Shown here piece after piece: positions 48,520 through 59,061 of a stretch of DNA of 64,000 bases. Both the position numbers and the translations under genes were made by a program. How positions within the stretch are numbered: the first letter of the stretch is position 1; the number at the start of each line of letters is the position of its first letter. Source of the stretch: Aplectana chamaeleonis (lineage: Eukaryota; Nematoda; Chromadorea; Rhabditida; Cosmocercidae); contig JAPDOI010000443.1 of NCBI GenBank assembly GCA_029168955.1, positions 372,001-436,000 of the forward strand, written 5' to 3'. Under the pieces are notes generated by a model. That model did no database searches and was not told the origin of the DNA. It saw only the letters and a program-made list of their open reading frames with translations.

Positions 48520-50394
48520 CTATACAACCATTTTCAGAAAACAAATAAGGCTAAGCTCTAGAAATAAAAACGCAGTTAGGTCAATCACACGGTATGGATC
48601 GCTGGATTCGGTTTTTTGTATCAAGTTAACCACATGACGTTTGAATCGACTCAGAGATAGTGGTGGAGTGATACTCTTAGTCATTTTAAGGTACGCACTA
48701 CCCGCTCTGAACGCGAAGAAGCTTCGCCGCAAAGCAGTGCGAGGGCGCTCCAAGATGAGTTTGGTTCCTCCTCCTCTTGTATGGGAATGACGTAATTTGA
48801 AAAAGTTATGATTTCCAAAGATACCCGAGTAGTGCAACATTTTATATACCATGCACAAGTCCGATACTTGACGTCGCGCCTCAAGTGACGGAAGACCTAG
48901 GTATTTATTCCTGATTCCAGCTCTAGGTATTTTGGAATACAAGAAACCACCCACTCTAACTAGTAGTTTTCGCGTAAAGTTATTCTGAACCTTCTCAATC
49001 GCCTGTATATCCCTTACTTTTCTTGGGTAGTACACAGTTGTACCCGATTCTAAAATTGGTCGAATGTAAGTCTTGTAAGCTCTGAGAAGAATGTTTTTGT
49101 TTTTAACGGACAATCCTTTGAAAAGCTGGAATGTTCTAGAGAGAGCCATTTTACAACGAATTTGAATATGTTTGGAGAATTCAAGTTTATCACTGTAGTG
49201 GAAGCCTAGATCCCGAACAAACTCCACACGAGGTATATCAGTTGCACCTACTAAGTATGAGGTTTCCGGAATGGATTCCACCGTTCCTACTCGCATGAGA
49301 ATGGTCTTCTGCGGAGCTAGTGGTAACTGCCATGACCCTGCCCACTTCCATATCTCATCTACAGCGAGCTGGAGGGATTTTGTGTCATCTGACGTAGATA
49401 TGGTCCTATAGATTTTGATGTCGTCAGCATAAATTTTACAGTTTACTCCGAAAGTTTCAAGGACTGAAGGCAAGTCTGCAGTGAAAATGTTGAACAAAAT
49501 GGGAGACAGGACGCCACCTTTAGGTACCCCACTTTCAGCGCATTTTACCTCGGAATAACCCCTCCAATTCTGACCTGAAAGCTTCTGTCGGTTAGATACT
49601 CAGTTATCCACTTCAAAAGAGCAGGATGAATCTTGATTTTGTTCAGTTTGAAAAGAAGCTTTGCATGAGACACTCGGTCGAATGCTTTCGCAAAGTCAAA
49701 GTAAACGACGTCACTAACGCTCTTCCTGTCAATAGCTGCTGACCAGTCATCTAAACATTCCAAAAGATTAGTCTCGACCGATCGCCCCGGAACGAATCCA
49801 TGCTGATTCCTTGGTATAATGTTCTGAGAGGCAAGATGCATGACTATATGTTGCTTCAAAACTTTTTCGAAAACTGCAAAAGATGGACGTGATGCTAACT
49901 GGCCGATAGTTTTCAGGATTGGAAGCAGGCTCCTTTTTCAAAACAGGGGTTACAAACGAGTGCTTCCACCTTCTTGGCACTTCACCATACATTAGTGACT
50001 GATTGAACAAATAAGATAAAGGCCCTGCAATAACACATGCCACTTCCTTAATAAAGAAAAGCGGGATTTGATCGGGGGTAACGGAGAAAGACTTGGGCCA
50101 TTTGATTATCAAGTCATGAACCTTTCTAGGATCAAACCACGGGAAATCCAGCATTGGCTCACAGTCAGGAGAGAATGATTCATCGATGAACCCATTGTCT
50201 TTTTGAAATGCAGCAGAGAACTGGTCGGCAAGCATATTAGCCTTGTCGATAGGAGTTGTCGCTAAAACATTCCTACTTCTCAAACAACCGATGTGCCGTT
50301 TTTGCTGAATTTTATTATTCAAATATCTGTAAAACCCCTGATTATCACCAGATTCGATAACCTTTTTCTCAGCATTACAATTATATTTAGCAAG
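48520..50394 (-). pseudogene. CR1-type reverse transcriptase (nonsense plus two frameshifts)
   Basis: Continues in the endonuclease frame after the TAG. PRRWKHSFVTPVLKKEP and NPENYRPVSITSIFC are the finger motifs. A frameshift near 49,877 moves to the 49,859-49,545 frame with QHGFVPGRS, motif A FDFAKAFDRVSH and WITEYLTDRSFQVRI. A one-base loss near 49,550 returns to the original frame with GVLSPILFN (motif B) and IYADDIKIYR (motif C). The thumb and tail include FVRDLGFHYSDKLEFSKHI and YIRPILESGTTVYYP, typical of CR1-like proteins. The polymerase motifs themselves are preserved, suggesting fairly recent death. Confidence 0.87.
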
Positions 50395-51384
50395 CTAAGC
50401 AGCGAATTTTGTGGCAAACTCCTTATATGTTCCCCAGTTGTTGGTTCTTCTAGCTTCATGAAACAAACAGTCTCGGTGCTCAAGCATTTTTTGTAAGTAC
50501 CCAGGTAGGCGGGTTGACTTCACAGATGAGACCATTTTAAAGGGAACATGTGCTTCAATAGCGGCATGAATAATTGACAGGAATAGCTCGTATTTGTCAT
50601 TTACATTCGACTGAGATTCAAAAAGATCAATCCAGCGCAATTGAGCTAGATAATTGCAGACTTCTCTAAAATCACAACCCGAAAACACCCTGCGGAAGAT
50701 TGGAGCAGCCTGACTTTGGCAACACTGTATATCGAAGGATATACTGTAATGATCGCTCTGGCCAGTAGGAGGCAGCACTTTAGTATCAGTAACAAACGCG
50801 AGACTACTAGAGAACACTAGGTCGAGTATATTATTACCCCTTGTGGGTTCATGCACATGTTGCACAAGGTCATGACAGAAGACTAGCTCCTCCAAAGGAG
50901 ACAAATGAGCAGCGTCAGTGTCATCCCTGTGAAGAAAATCTACTTCTGGCATGTTGAAGTCACCGACGATCACCGTATCTTTTTCACAGGCAGTCAAGTC
51001 ACTGAGTAATTTGACAAGTTGTTCAGTGGAATGAACAAGACAATTTGGAGTCCTATATACCAAAATAAATCTGAAACTGTAGCCTTCGTAGAAAATATCG
51101 GCTGCAAGTACTTCATACGCATTTTCTACAGATTCGGAAAATATAGTATTAGCAGATAACCTTCGGTGGACAAGTAGTATCACACCACCTCCACGTTTTT
51201 TGGGTCGATCACAACTCAGTATATCGTACTCAGCGGTCAGACTACCTATTAAAGATGGCATAGAATGACTAGGTTTCAGCCAAGTCTCAGTAAATGCATA
51301 AATATCATAGTTGTTTCCCAGCACATAGCTTATGTAAACCGAGTTTTTCGCAATTGACCTCACATTGTTATAGAAACACTTCAA
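50395..51384 (-). pseudogene. CR1-type AP-endonuclease domain
   Basis: A 329-residue frame: FYNNVRSI (4-11) is the usual start of this domain in CR1/Jockey elements; FTETWL (31-36) supplies the metal-binding glutamate; GGGVILLVHRRL (65-76); VIVGDFNMPEVDF (138-150); ILDLVFSSS (186-194); SDH (210-212). The C-terminal part leads toward the polymerase. The frame ends at a TAG at 50,397-50,395, but the same frame continues beyond it (EKKVIESGDNQGFYRYLNNK), so the stop is a single nonsense change within a longer ORF. All endonuclease catalytic motifs look intact. Confidence 0.88.
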
Positions 51385-51478
51385 TGTACTATGAAAATAC
51401 CGAGGATTGGCTCTCAGTTATCAGTTAGCGCAAAGCGTGAAAATACCGCCAGAGCTAGCAGGTTAATGCGTATCAGTT

Positions 51479-52156
51479 GTTGAGCGGCTGGATATCAATC
51501 AGCGCAAAGGGTGAAATTACCGCCGTTACTGACATCTCAGAAATTTCCAAACAAGTTAAAACATCCGGCCCTGAAAGGTGAATTCGGGTCACTCTCCGGA
51601 GGCCAGCATAATTTTGGCTGCTGGGAGGATACAGTGGGTATCCTCACTGCGGGGGGGGGGGAGTTACGCCGCGGTCCGCATAGGGTGGCTCCTCACCGCA
51701 GACCTCGGTGAAAATTACGCCCATGTTGCGGACAAAGCGGGGCTTCCTATGCTGTGGACCTTCAAATTCGTGAAATTTTCGAGGCAAACTCGCCCATTTT
51801 TCGAGGTAAATTCACCTCATTTTCCCGGTAAATTGGACCCTCTCTCGCTGCCAGTCCGCACCATTTCCACGGGATATTCACCCCATTCTCACCTATCCTA
51901 GCGGCAAATTCACCCATGCAGTGAATTCAACGCGGCAACTTAAGACTTCATGCCGACTTGAACATGAGCAATAAGTTTCTTTTGCTGAGGTATCAAGTCT
52001 CGAATCGGCAGAGTAATAACTTCAGTCTGATGAATGGACGGGGCCGCGACGATAGATCGCCGCACGCGAATCAAAAAGCCGTTGGCCGGTGATGCCGCCA
52101 GCACCACACGGCCAGCCGCCGTATCCATGCGTCAGACTAAATCGAATACGGAAACC
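51479..52156. repeat. Short direct repeats, otherwise no gene seen
   Basis: GCGCAAAGGGTGAAATTACCG at 51,502 repeats GCGCAAAGCGTGAAAATACCG at 51,427, a spacing of 75 bp. Further on, 51,770-51,920 has scattered AAATTCACC motifs, and 51,650 a run of G. No supported open frame. Confidence 0.5.
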
Positions 52157-52335
52157 ATATATGATCTAATTGCGCAATCGCGTTCAGTCCGCAAAGTCTC
52201 TGTATAACAATCGTAGCGGTTCTTTTGAGAATGGTTTCTTTATTTTCATAGTTGAATTTTTTGAAAACAACTGTCTCGCTTCTACGACTGTGATACTGAG
52301 GACTGAACGCGATTGCGCAGATGGACTATATATGT
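52157..52335. mobile_element. Palindromic element, about 179 bp
   Basis: TGCGCAATCGCGTTCAGTCC on the left is matched by its reverse complement at 52,300-52,320; arms extend about 35-40 bp out to TATATA at both ends. No coding capacity. Confidence 0.75.
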
Positions 52336-53136
52336 AATCTATTACACTGTTGAAGTTTTCTCCCCCATGAACGTATTCTCTGGTTCGGGGTTAATTTTAG
52401 TGTATGTCATTGCGGACTCGCGCTGCGGGCACGTGACGCACCGATTTCATAAGAGCTTCTGCGCCCCACCTCATCAGCTGATCAAGTGGGGGGGTCTTCG
52501 TTTTCCATGGTTCTTATCATTTCTCTTTTTTTCAACAGATTTTAGTCTGTGAGCGCTACGTTTGCTATCATACGACCGTTTGCTGAAGTTTACTTTCGGG
52601 AATAGTGTGGATCGTCGGCAACCACAGAATTTTGGTGTTTTTTAGTAGGGGTGTTACCCAACTAGAACCTGTATTTATTGCTCATTACTGCTTTTTTACC
52701 TCTCTAGCAAGTTTTTCACTGGACATGAACTTTTTCATAATTTTTCTATCGCTTAGGCTGGCTCGAATCTCCGAGAAAACCCTGATTTTATGTTTTATAT
52801 TTTTGCTGTGTTACTTTTCTTGAAACCTTTTCCCGAATATGGGTAACGCCCAAATTTTCTTTGTCTGTGATTCCGACGCCGACGGGTCCCGTTTATGCTG
52901 AAATTTAATCTTTAGCAAGTGGTCGTTATATAACAAACGCAGCATTAAAAGTTCAAGAATTTATGAAAAATAGGGAAAACTAAGTGAAATGTAGTAGAAC
53001 TCACATGATCAGCTCATGAGGGCAAACGCTCGTACGAAACCAATGCGTCGAGTGTCCGTAGCACGAGGCCGCAACGGCACACACTAAATTTTGCTCCGAA
53101 CCAGAGGATATTCGTATTTTTCGTACTCGTGTTGAC
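52336..53136. other. Intergenic, no gene seen
   Basis: Unique AT-rich sequence; short frames of 70-80 codons without a domain. Confidence 0.45.
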
Positions 53137-53262
53137 GGTCTACTTTGCTCCCCATTGATGGTTGGCGCGAACTCGGTGCACCTAGGTTTCAGTAGAATAT
53201 GGCGCCGAGTTTGAGCCAACCTTCAATAGGGAACGCGAAGTATCACTAGGGTCCATGCCATG
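53137..53262. mobile_element. Short hairpin element, copy 3
   Basis: The right end GGGAACGCGAAGTATCACTAG followed by GGTCCATGCC matches the family at 32,271-32,398. The left arm is diverged but keeps CCCATTGATGGTTGG and GAACTCGGTGCACCTA. End positions are approximate. Confidence 0.6.
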
Positions 53263-53354
53263 GATTCCATTAATTATAATCACGATCGCTTTAATTATTT
53301 GTAACACGCAACAAGATTTTGCCTACATCGCGTCAAATATGATCATTGAATTAA

Positions 53355-53798
53355 AGGCAGGGTTCTCGATAAAACCTGTTGTTGTGCTATCACCGTAGAA
53401 TGGTAGATCTGGTCATCACAAAAGTAAAAATAAGTAAAAAATTGGAGAAAAAACGCTCAGGAAAACGCTTTTGGCTTGGTGTCCTCCCGCCCCCAATTAT
53501 CGAGATTTGGGTAAAAGCCTGTTTTGTCAACTTTTATTTTGCTTCTAAAGTAACTTCTGAACATTTCTGGAGACAACTGTTTACTTGAACAGCAAAATAA
53601 ATGCCGGATAAGCAAGCATTAATGAAAATCGCGTTAATTAGGGGGCCGGCCGACACCGGTAATTAGCCGTTATACTTTGTTTTTGAGCGTTTTCCCCGCG
53701 AATTTCCGGGTTTTTTCACTTTCTTTTACTTTTGTGATGGCCAAATCTACATTCTTATGAAGAGAGCTCAAAAGTCGTTTCTATCGCGAATCCTGCCT
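53355..53798. mobile_element. TTAA-flanked MITE, copy D (444 bp)
   Basis: Terminal repeat AGGCAGGGTTCTCGATA, flanked by TTAA at 53,351-53,354 and 53,799-53,802. The inverted homology continues inward over AGATCTGGTCATCACAAAAG and GAGAAAAAACGCTC, so the arms are long. Confidence 0.85.
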
Positions 53799-53802
53799 TT
53801 AA

Positions 53803-54151
53803 GTTTGGTCAGCTAACAATTGGCCACTAAACCGTACACACAGTCTGGTACTAAATGCTCCAACCTAACAAAAACTAGAAAACGAATGGTTTTTCCTCGT
53901 GCTACCCATTCTCACGCTGGATATTTTTCCATTTAGAGCCTTCGGGAGCAAATTTTCAATTTCCTGCTTAACATGAACTGCTGTGTGTCGATAGCCTGCA
54001 TAGTGCAAGAAATTACATTTCACATCCATCACATTTAGTGTGAGGTCTACCCATTCTGAGAAGAAATAGCTTCTTGTCAAATCGCTCAGGCTATTAGGGC
54101 CTCCCAGAGAGACCGTATTCAAAGCTACTCTACACTGCACAAACCAAATGT
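53803..54151. other. Intergenic, no gene seen
   Basis: Unique sequence; the 91-codon minus-strand frame at 53,865-54,140 has no recognised domain. Confidence 0.4.
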
Positions 54152-54286
54152 TATGCGTATGTTATGTTATGTTATGTTATATTATGTTATGTTATGTTAT
54201 GTTATGTTATGTTATGTTATGTTATGTTATGTTATGTTATGTTATGTTATGTTATGTTATGTTATGTTATGTTACGTTATGTTAAA
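54152..54286. repeat. (TTATG)n microsatellite, about 27 copies
   Basis: Pentanucleotide repeat with very few interruptions (ATTATG near 54,180, GTTACG near 54,272). The MLCYV repeat frame through it is an artefact of the period. Confidence 0.95.
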
Positions 54287-54862
54287 TCAATCCTTCACTC
54301 CAATATACTACGCAGCACCCGAACATGAGAATTTTTTGTTGAAGCAAAAGCTAGGTCCCATGCGGAAACTTTACCACGGACAGGGATATTCATATGTGGC
54401 TTTTTCGCGACATTGAGTCGTGCGTCCGTTGTTCACGCACAAAAGGACATCCTCATGTACATGAACATTTCCAGCCCGAGAGAGTCGGTCTGTTTGAACA
54501 GCTTCAGCGTTTTCCGCCGATTCTTTCATTCTCCCCGTGCGCCACAGTGCTAAGGTTCTCTGACGCTATGAATCCTCCTTCCTAATTTCCCTTAACTACT
54601 TAATTGATTAATAGCAGTCCAGAATTTGAACAAATAAACAATGTCATATGTCTCTTGCAGTATTGGTTGGCCAGTGCTCTCGGTTGTGGAGCACTGACTA
54701 GAAACTGATTCCAGCGCAAACTCGAGTTTCTAAAAAAATTATCCGTCGAATGTTGTGGGGGGGGGGAGGGAGATGAAAAGAAACTATTTGAAGTTTGCTG
54801 AATTTCCTTAGTACACCTGGGTATACCGAAAACGACAAAAAACATAGATTTATTGAATTTTA
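54287..54862. other. Intergenic, no gene seen
   Basis: Unique sequence with a G-run at 54,760-54,773; no supported frame. Confidence 0.45.
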
Positions 54863-55091
54863 GAAATGCGAACACTTTCAGCCCAAACTTTGTCTAGATG
54901 GTAATTCGGGAAGCTGGACACGGATATAAAGTCCGTTTCCAGTTTTTCGAAAGATTGCGGTAGGTTGCTGTAGACAAATGACATTTTTCCTACAATAAAC
55001 TTCTGAGAAGTTGAAAATGGGCCTTGTCTTCGTGTTCAGGGTCCCAAATAACCAGCCTGGACAAAGTTTGGAATGAAAATATTCAAATTTC
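54863..55091. mobile_element. 229-bp TA-flanked inverted-repeat element
   Basis: Arms of about 65 bp, TA at 54,861-54,862 and 55,092-55,093. The best-conserved inner block is CCAAACTTTGTC. No coding capacity; the TA target is consistent with a Tc1/mariner-type MITE. Confidence 0.8.
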
Positions 55092-55144
55092 TAAAATCCG
55101 AAATTTTGATTTTCTCGCAGTTTTGTTCTACCCCTGTGCATTAA

Positions 55145-55558
55145 AGGCAGTGTTCATGATATTCTTCAACCTTGAGATTAACCGCTAAATCTATTGTTTG
55201 GACCCCGGATAGAGCTTACAAGACGAAGAAATCAACAAAACGCACCTGAAGGCCACAAAATGCTTTACTCTCACCCCGCCTCTTTACTCTCGCAGGAACT
55301 TTTCGTTGTGACAAATCTTTTGTACATTCGCTCCTTGCCAATATCTGCCTTCTGTTGCTCCGTTCTTTGCTTCCGATCCTAACTAGACTCTGGAAAACCC
55401 CCAGTGACCTGTGGATTTAGATTATCACCGGCAGAATAGTGTCACTGAAATGAGGCGTGCGTTTCGCGCCGTCTCTTCGTAATTTCGGTAACACTTTGTC
55501 GCCAACGCATTGTTTTGAGTTGAAAACTTTTGAACGGGATTCATCGTGAACACTGCCT
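55145..55558 (-). mobile_element. TTAA-flanked MITE, copy E (414 bp)
   Basis: Terminal repeat AGGCAGTGTTCATGAT, flanked by TTAA at 55,141-55,144 and 55,559-55,562. It is the closest relative of copy B, in the opposite orientation. A stretch at 55,382-55,426 resembles one arm of the hairpin element at 28,634-28,797. Confidence 0.87.
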
Positions 55559-55562
55559 TTAA

Positions 55563-55984
55563 GGAATTTAACCAAACTTTGAATAGTTTCTTTTTTCCTT
55601 CCCCCACAACACTCGATTTTTTTACACAAATTTTCAAAACCCCAGTCTGTGCAGGGATCAGTCCCTAGTGAGTTTCATGCAAACTGATCTGCGACCAACC
55701 GCTTCTCATTGATAAGTACAGTTTATGGCAATGTTTAAAGGACATGGTGCGGTTGCGGTCGACACGCTAAAACTACAGTGGAAACCTGGCACTTTGCTAG
55801 ATTTCGTCATCGATCGCCACCGCAGCTGATATTCTGGGTGAGTTAGTGTTTTCGATTTTTTTCCTGTTTCTGCTTTATTTTTCTTTCTGGCCCTTTTAGT
55901 ATTGCAAATAGGGGCTCTTCAAAGTTCGTGAGGGGAGTTAGCCGTTCGTACGGGCTTTGAAGTGTTTTTTTTTCAAATTCTTCT
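55563..55984. other. Intergenic, no gene seen
   Basis: Unique sequence between two TTAA-flanked elements; nothing supported. Confidence 0.45.
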
Positions 55985-55988
55985 TTAA

Positions 55989-57961
55989 AGGCAGCGTTCA
56001 CGATGATCGCCCTCGTTGACTTTCCACAGTGAAGTGATAGGCGAGAAGGATCCTAGGCTCCCAGTGTCGAAAAAACGGTAGAAAACGAGCGAGGAGCGGC
56101 AAAATAACAGCTGCAAACAAGCGTTTTGGTGCCCCAGACACGCCCCCTCGGAATGAACAAATCAAGACTCAGATCACAGGAATGAGGTTGCGGTACCATT
56201 GACAAGCAGGCATGCCGCGCCCACTTTCCCTCGCGCTTGCTGCGCTCTCCACTCCACCTCTTGTGCTGGAGACACAAAGAAAAAGACACTACTACTGTGC
56301 CATCGACTGGCATCTCTAGGATGATTGGGGTTCTGATGTATATTCTGGTAAGTAGCCACGAACGCTTCGTCTATGTGGATGCTGACGCCGCTGATCTACC
56401 AAACACTCACTTTTTATAGCACTGCGCAATTTCTTCAACAAAATTATTGAAATCTTTGCTAACGCTGCTGATTACAGGTGCGATAAAGAAAAGGCAAAGT
56501 AAGTTCTATCAGAAAGGCGATCCCAAGCAAAAGTGATTCGGTGCTTACAGAAACGTTCCAACAAAAATAAAGAGGAATAGGGATGTGGAGTGGATTAGTC
56601 CACGAAAAAGTATCAATAGCTCTCGAGAACCGATTTCCGTGGCTGAAACTTACTCTCAAAATAAAACCGTTTTGTTATTCTTCATATAAGAACTTTGCGT
56701 TTTTAAAAATGACTTCTTTTTCTTCGGTTCTACTGTAGTACCAAAAAAGGGCACTCAATACTATTGAAAAACTACTGAAAAACTTACTATTGAAAAAAGG
56801 ACATGATTTTAGTAAAATCACACAAACGGTTTCATTTTGCTGTTTAGAAACGTAAACCAGTGAAAAAGCAGTAGCAAGCGCATTCACTAACCCATAAACA
56901 TTCTCAACCAAGTAGAAGTTCTACTTCGAAAAGCCTAGGGCCTTTCCATGTGGACTAACACAACGGTTCGTTTCGGCGACTTGAAAATTGTATCCACGGA
57001 AACTGTCCTTAAAAAATATGTTCAATTCCTTGTAGACTCCCCCACTCCACTCTCCCGATGTTCCTTTTTCTTGAAGCGTTTCGGCCACCGTCAGAATGAT
57101 TTTGCTCGGAGAAACCCATTTAGCTAGAAGTGTGACTTTGAGAATATTTTCACCAATTTCACAGCTGAATTTTTTTCTTGAAAAAGTCCGGTTCGCATCT
57201 ACGACTGTCATTATTCGGCCTTCTGAATCTATTTGGTAATTAATAAGTAACCAACTTGCTAACCGATTCTCCTGTACCACCCCATGGAAATAGCACAGCC
57301 TACAACGCCTGTGAGAGGATAAATTTAAGAATGGAATACTCTAGAGATTCATTTCTGGGTGCCAACCTTTTTAAGGGGGGTCGCTCGAAATTCGTTCGCA
57401 TCAGATAACTGATGGCGTTATCAGACATTGCCTTCCTAGAGACTCTATTTCGAGCCTCAGACATCTGAAAGCTGCATCTGTCACTCCTGTTTAGAATGCT
57501 TGGTGCCCCCCCCCCTCCCGAACTAGGATTGCTTCCATCCCTATACTGTACAGCCAAAAGGAATGATCCCTCTCCGCGGAGACGCAGAGATAGCCAGTTT
57601 GTACTTTAGCCGGCCGAGAGAGTGCCAGGCCGGCTGGCACCGCCTTTCTTTTCGTCCTCTGCGCTCATCATACTGACTCGGAACACCCCGCGCGCCGGGT
57701 TGTCAATGCTCCGAAGACCCAGGAACGATCAAGTGAAGGTGGTGCTAATAAGTGAGCTGATCGCTTCATTGCACTGATAGGTATCATCCTTCTAGCGGTC
57801 AATTCCTCCACGCTCAAAAATCAACGCAAACAAGAGAAGGCCTATTTTTGCTTAGAAACGCGTCTTTCGTGTCCTTTTTAAGCATGCCTTGCTATATAGG
57901 GCACCAGACCTTCCGTAAGCCGTGGAGATATCGAAAGTGAAATTTATCGTGAACACTGTCT
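55989..57961. mobile_element. TTAA-flanked element, copy F (1,973 bp if one element)
   Basis: Left end AGGCAGCGTTCACGATGAT after TTAA at 55,985-55,988; right end ATCGTGAACACTGTCT before TTAA at 57,962-57,965. The first 300 bp resemble copy C, the rest does not. It could be a longer family member with internal sequence, or a MITE split by later insertions. Two minus-strand frames lie inside (56,921-57,280 and 57,300-57,557). Confidence 0.55.
56921..57280 (-). CDS. Unassigned 119-codon open frame inside element F
   Basis: I do not recognise this protein. The frame starts at an ATG at 57,280 and has ordinary amino-acid composition: WLLINYQIDSEGRI, DANRTFSRKKFSCEIGEN, KWVSPSKIILTVAETLQEKG and FRGYNFQVAETNRC. 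There is no signal peptide, membrane segment, zinc-binding motif or transposase DDE/D pattern. A 78-codon frame follows at 56,911-56,675 and an 85-codon one precedes it at 57,557-57,300. It could be an exon of a host gene, a remnant of element-encoded protein, or chance. Confidence that it is coding is low. Confidence 0.2.
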   Translation of the reverse strand: MVQENRLASWLLINYQIDSEGRIMTVVDANRTFSRKKFSCEIGENILKVTLLAKWVSPSKIILTVAETLQEKGTSGEWSGGVYKELNIFFKDSFRGYNFQVAETNRCVSPHGKALGFSK

Positions 57962-58228
57962 TTAAGTTACATGTAACATATCGGCGGTGCACCGCACCGA
58001 TATGTCACCTGAGATAAGTCGAATGTAACTTACATCGGCTTAGATATGTTACGGGTAACTTGTTTTCGATTTCCAAGAGGGTACTGCGTACAGTGCGCCT
58101 CCGATATGTTGCATGTAACTTAAATGGCACAATATAAGTCGCAAATAACTTGAATCGGCCAAGAAGGTATTCCCAAGGAAGATGTACGACGCACTCGCGG
58201 GGTCAGGCTTACGACTGGCGTTGCTGTT

Positions 58229-58300
58229 GGTTCAATTACCGAAGTTTGAGGTTATTGACCCCACAGAGAAGGCCCCGCACAGCATTTTTTCGCGTAGTGT
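58229..58300 (+). ncRNA. SL1-like spliced-leader RNA sequence (variant gene or pseudogene)
   Basis: 58,229-58,250 matches the nematode SL1 exon at 20 of 22 positions (T-to-C at exon base 5, C-to-G at base 13), followed at 58,251 by GT as a donor. 58,229-58,240 can pair with 58,250-58,261 at 10 of 12 positions around the loop GAAGTTTGA, and the stem spans the splice site as stem I of SL RNA does. A T-run CATTTTTTCG at 58,283-58,292 could stand in for the Sm site but is not a perfect match. The 3' stem-loops are not convincing, and no 5S rRNA is adjacent. The 3' end is approximate. Confidence 0.5.
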
Positions 58301-58411
58301 GTGGTCTGGGACGCGCCCTCTGCGTCGCATGTCGCCTACGTCACGTGATGGCCACCCGTAGTGAAAATTCAAATGTAAGTTACATGTAACATGAGTGTAA
58401 ATTACATGTAA

Positions 58412-58436
58412 TATAATAATAATAATAATAATAATT
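58412..58436. repeat. Short (AAT)n tract
   Basis: About eight AAT repeats preceding an AT-rich stretch with CAATAAAGG. Confidence 0.8.
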
Positions 58437-58646
58437 CATTCGTCAATCACAAAATAGGAACAGAAAACGAATAAACAATAAAGGTACAATCGGATCGACT
58501 CAAGAAAAGTTTTTGAATTCCAAGTAGCGAAATTTATAAATGATATATAAATGTGAGTTACATGTTATATAATGTAAGTTACTTGAGAAATTCAAGTAAG
58601 CTACATTTATATTACTAGTAACTTGTTTTGGTTTTTCTGAGTATTC

Positions 58647-58656
58647 GCAATATTAT
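58647..58656. repeat. Target-site duplication of RTE copy 3, left
   Basis: GCAATATTAT directly after the 3' end of the minus-strand element; identical to 61,930-61,939. Confidence 0.85.
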
Positions 58657-58689
58657 GACTTACTTCTTGACTTAATCGGTTGGCTTTCG

Positions 58690-59061
58690 CCTGACGCGGT
58701 CATTCCGCATCTTCACCGAAGTGTGCCGTCCTAGTAGTCAGCCGTGTCCATTTTTCACGGTCTTCAGCAGCAATTTGAACACATTCCATCCAGCTGTCAC
58801 TATTCCATTTCCTGCGAAACGAAACATCGCGCCTCAACTTTCTTTCGATGCCGAGTGACTCAAATCCTCTTTAACCACATCCGTCCAGAACTTTCGCCTA
58901 TGCCCAGGTGGCCGTTTCCAGACCGGATTTGTATGCATTTTTAAAGCGTGTTGTACGAGACGATCCGGCGTTCTTCTCAGTATATGCCCGAGCAGTCGAA
59001 GTCGACTTTCCATTGCTGCTTGAGATGGCGTTAGGAGATGCTGGCACCTCCCTCGTGTCAA
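58690..59061 (-). pseudogene. RTE C-terminal region, copy 3 (after frameshift)
   Basis: The reverse-transcriptase frame is lost near 59,090. The homologous tail resumes at 59,061 as MTRGRCQHLLTPSQAA, RLRLLGHILRRTPDRLVQHA and FWTDVVKEDL. A further shift follows before the conserved end near 58,690. The corresponding intact sequence is residues 526-643 of the copy 2 frame. Confidence 0.8.

Larger units (their letters stand above)
48444..51478 (-). mobile_element. CR1/Jockey-type non-LTR retrotransposon (broken)
   Basis: Minus-strand endonuclease followed by reverse transcriptase and a short AT-rich 3' end (ACTTATTATATA). There is no first ORF upstream, so it may be 5' truncated; only about 95 bp precede the first Met. 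Similar sequences GAGCGGTTGGATAT (48,430-48,443) and GAGCGGCTGGATAT (51,482-51,495) flank it and could be a diverged target duplication, which would be unusual for CR1. The outer limits are therefore approximate. Confidence 0.8.
57963..58640. repeat. Cluster of AAGTTACATGTAAC palindromic motifs
   Basis: The motif (or ATGTAACTTACA, ATGTAACTTAAA) occurs near 57,964, 58,029, 58,109, 58,375, 58,397, 58,556 and 58,575, in both orientations. The first and fifth clusters could pair over 400 bp. The SL1-like sequence lies inside this tract. Confidence 0.6.

Noticed and set aside
54153..54416. MLCYV-repeat protein
   Set aside because: Product of the (TTATG)n microsatellite; a period of five leaves frames open by chance.
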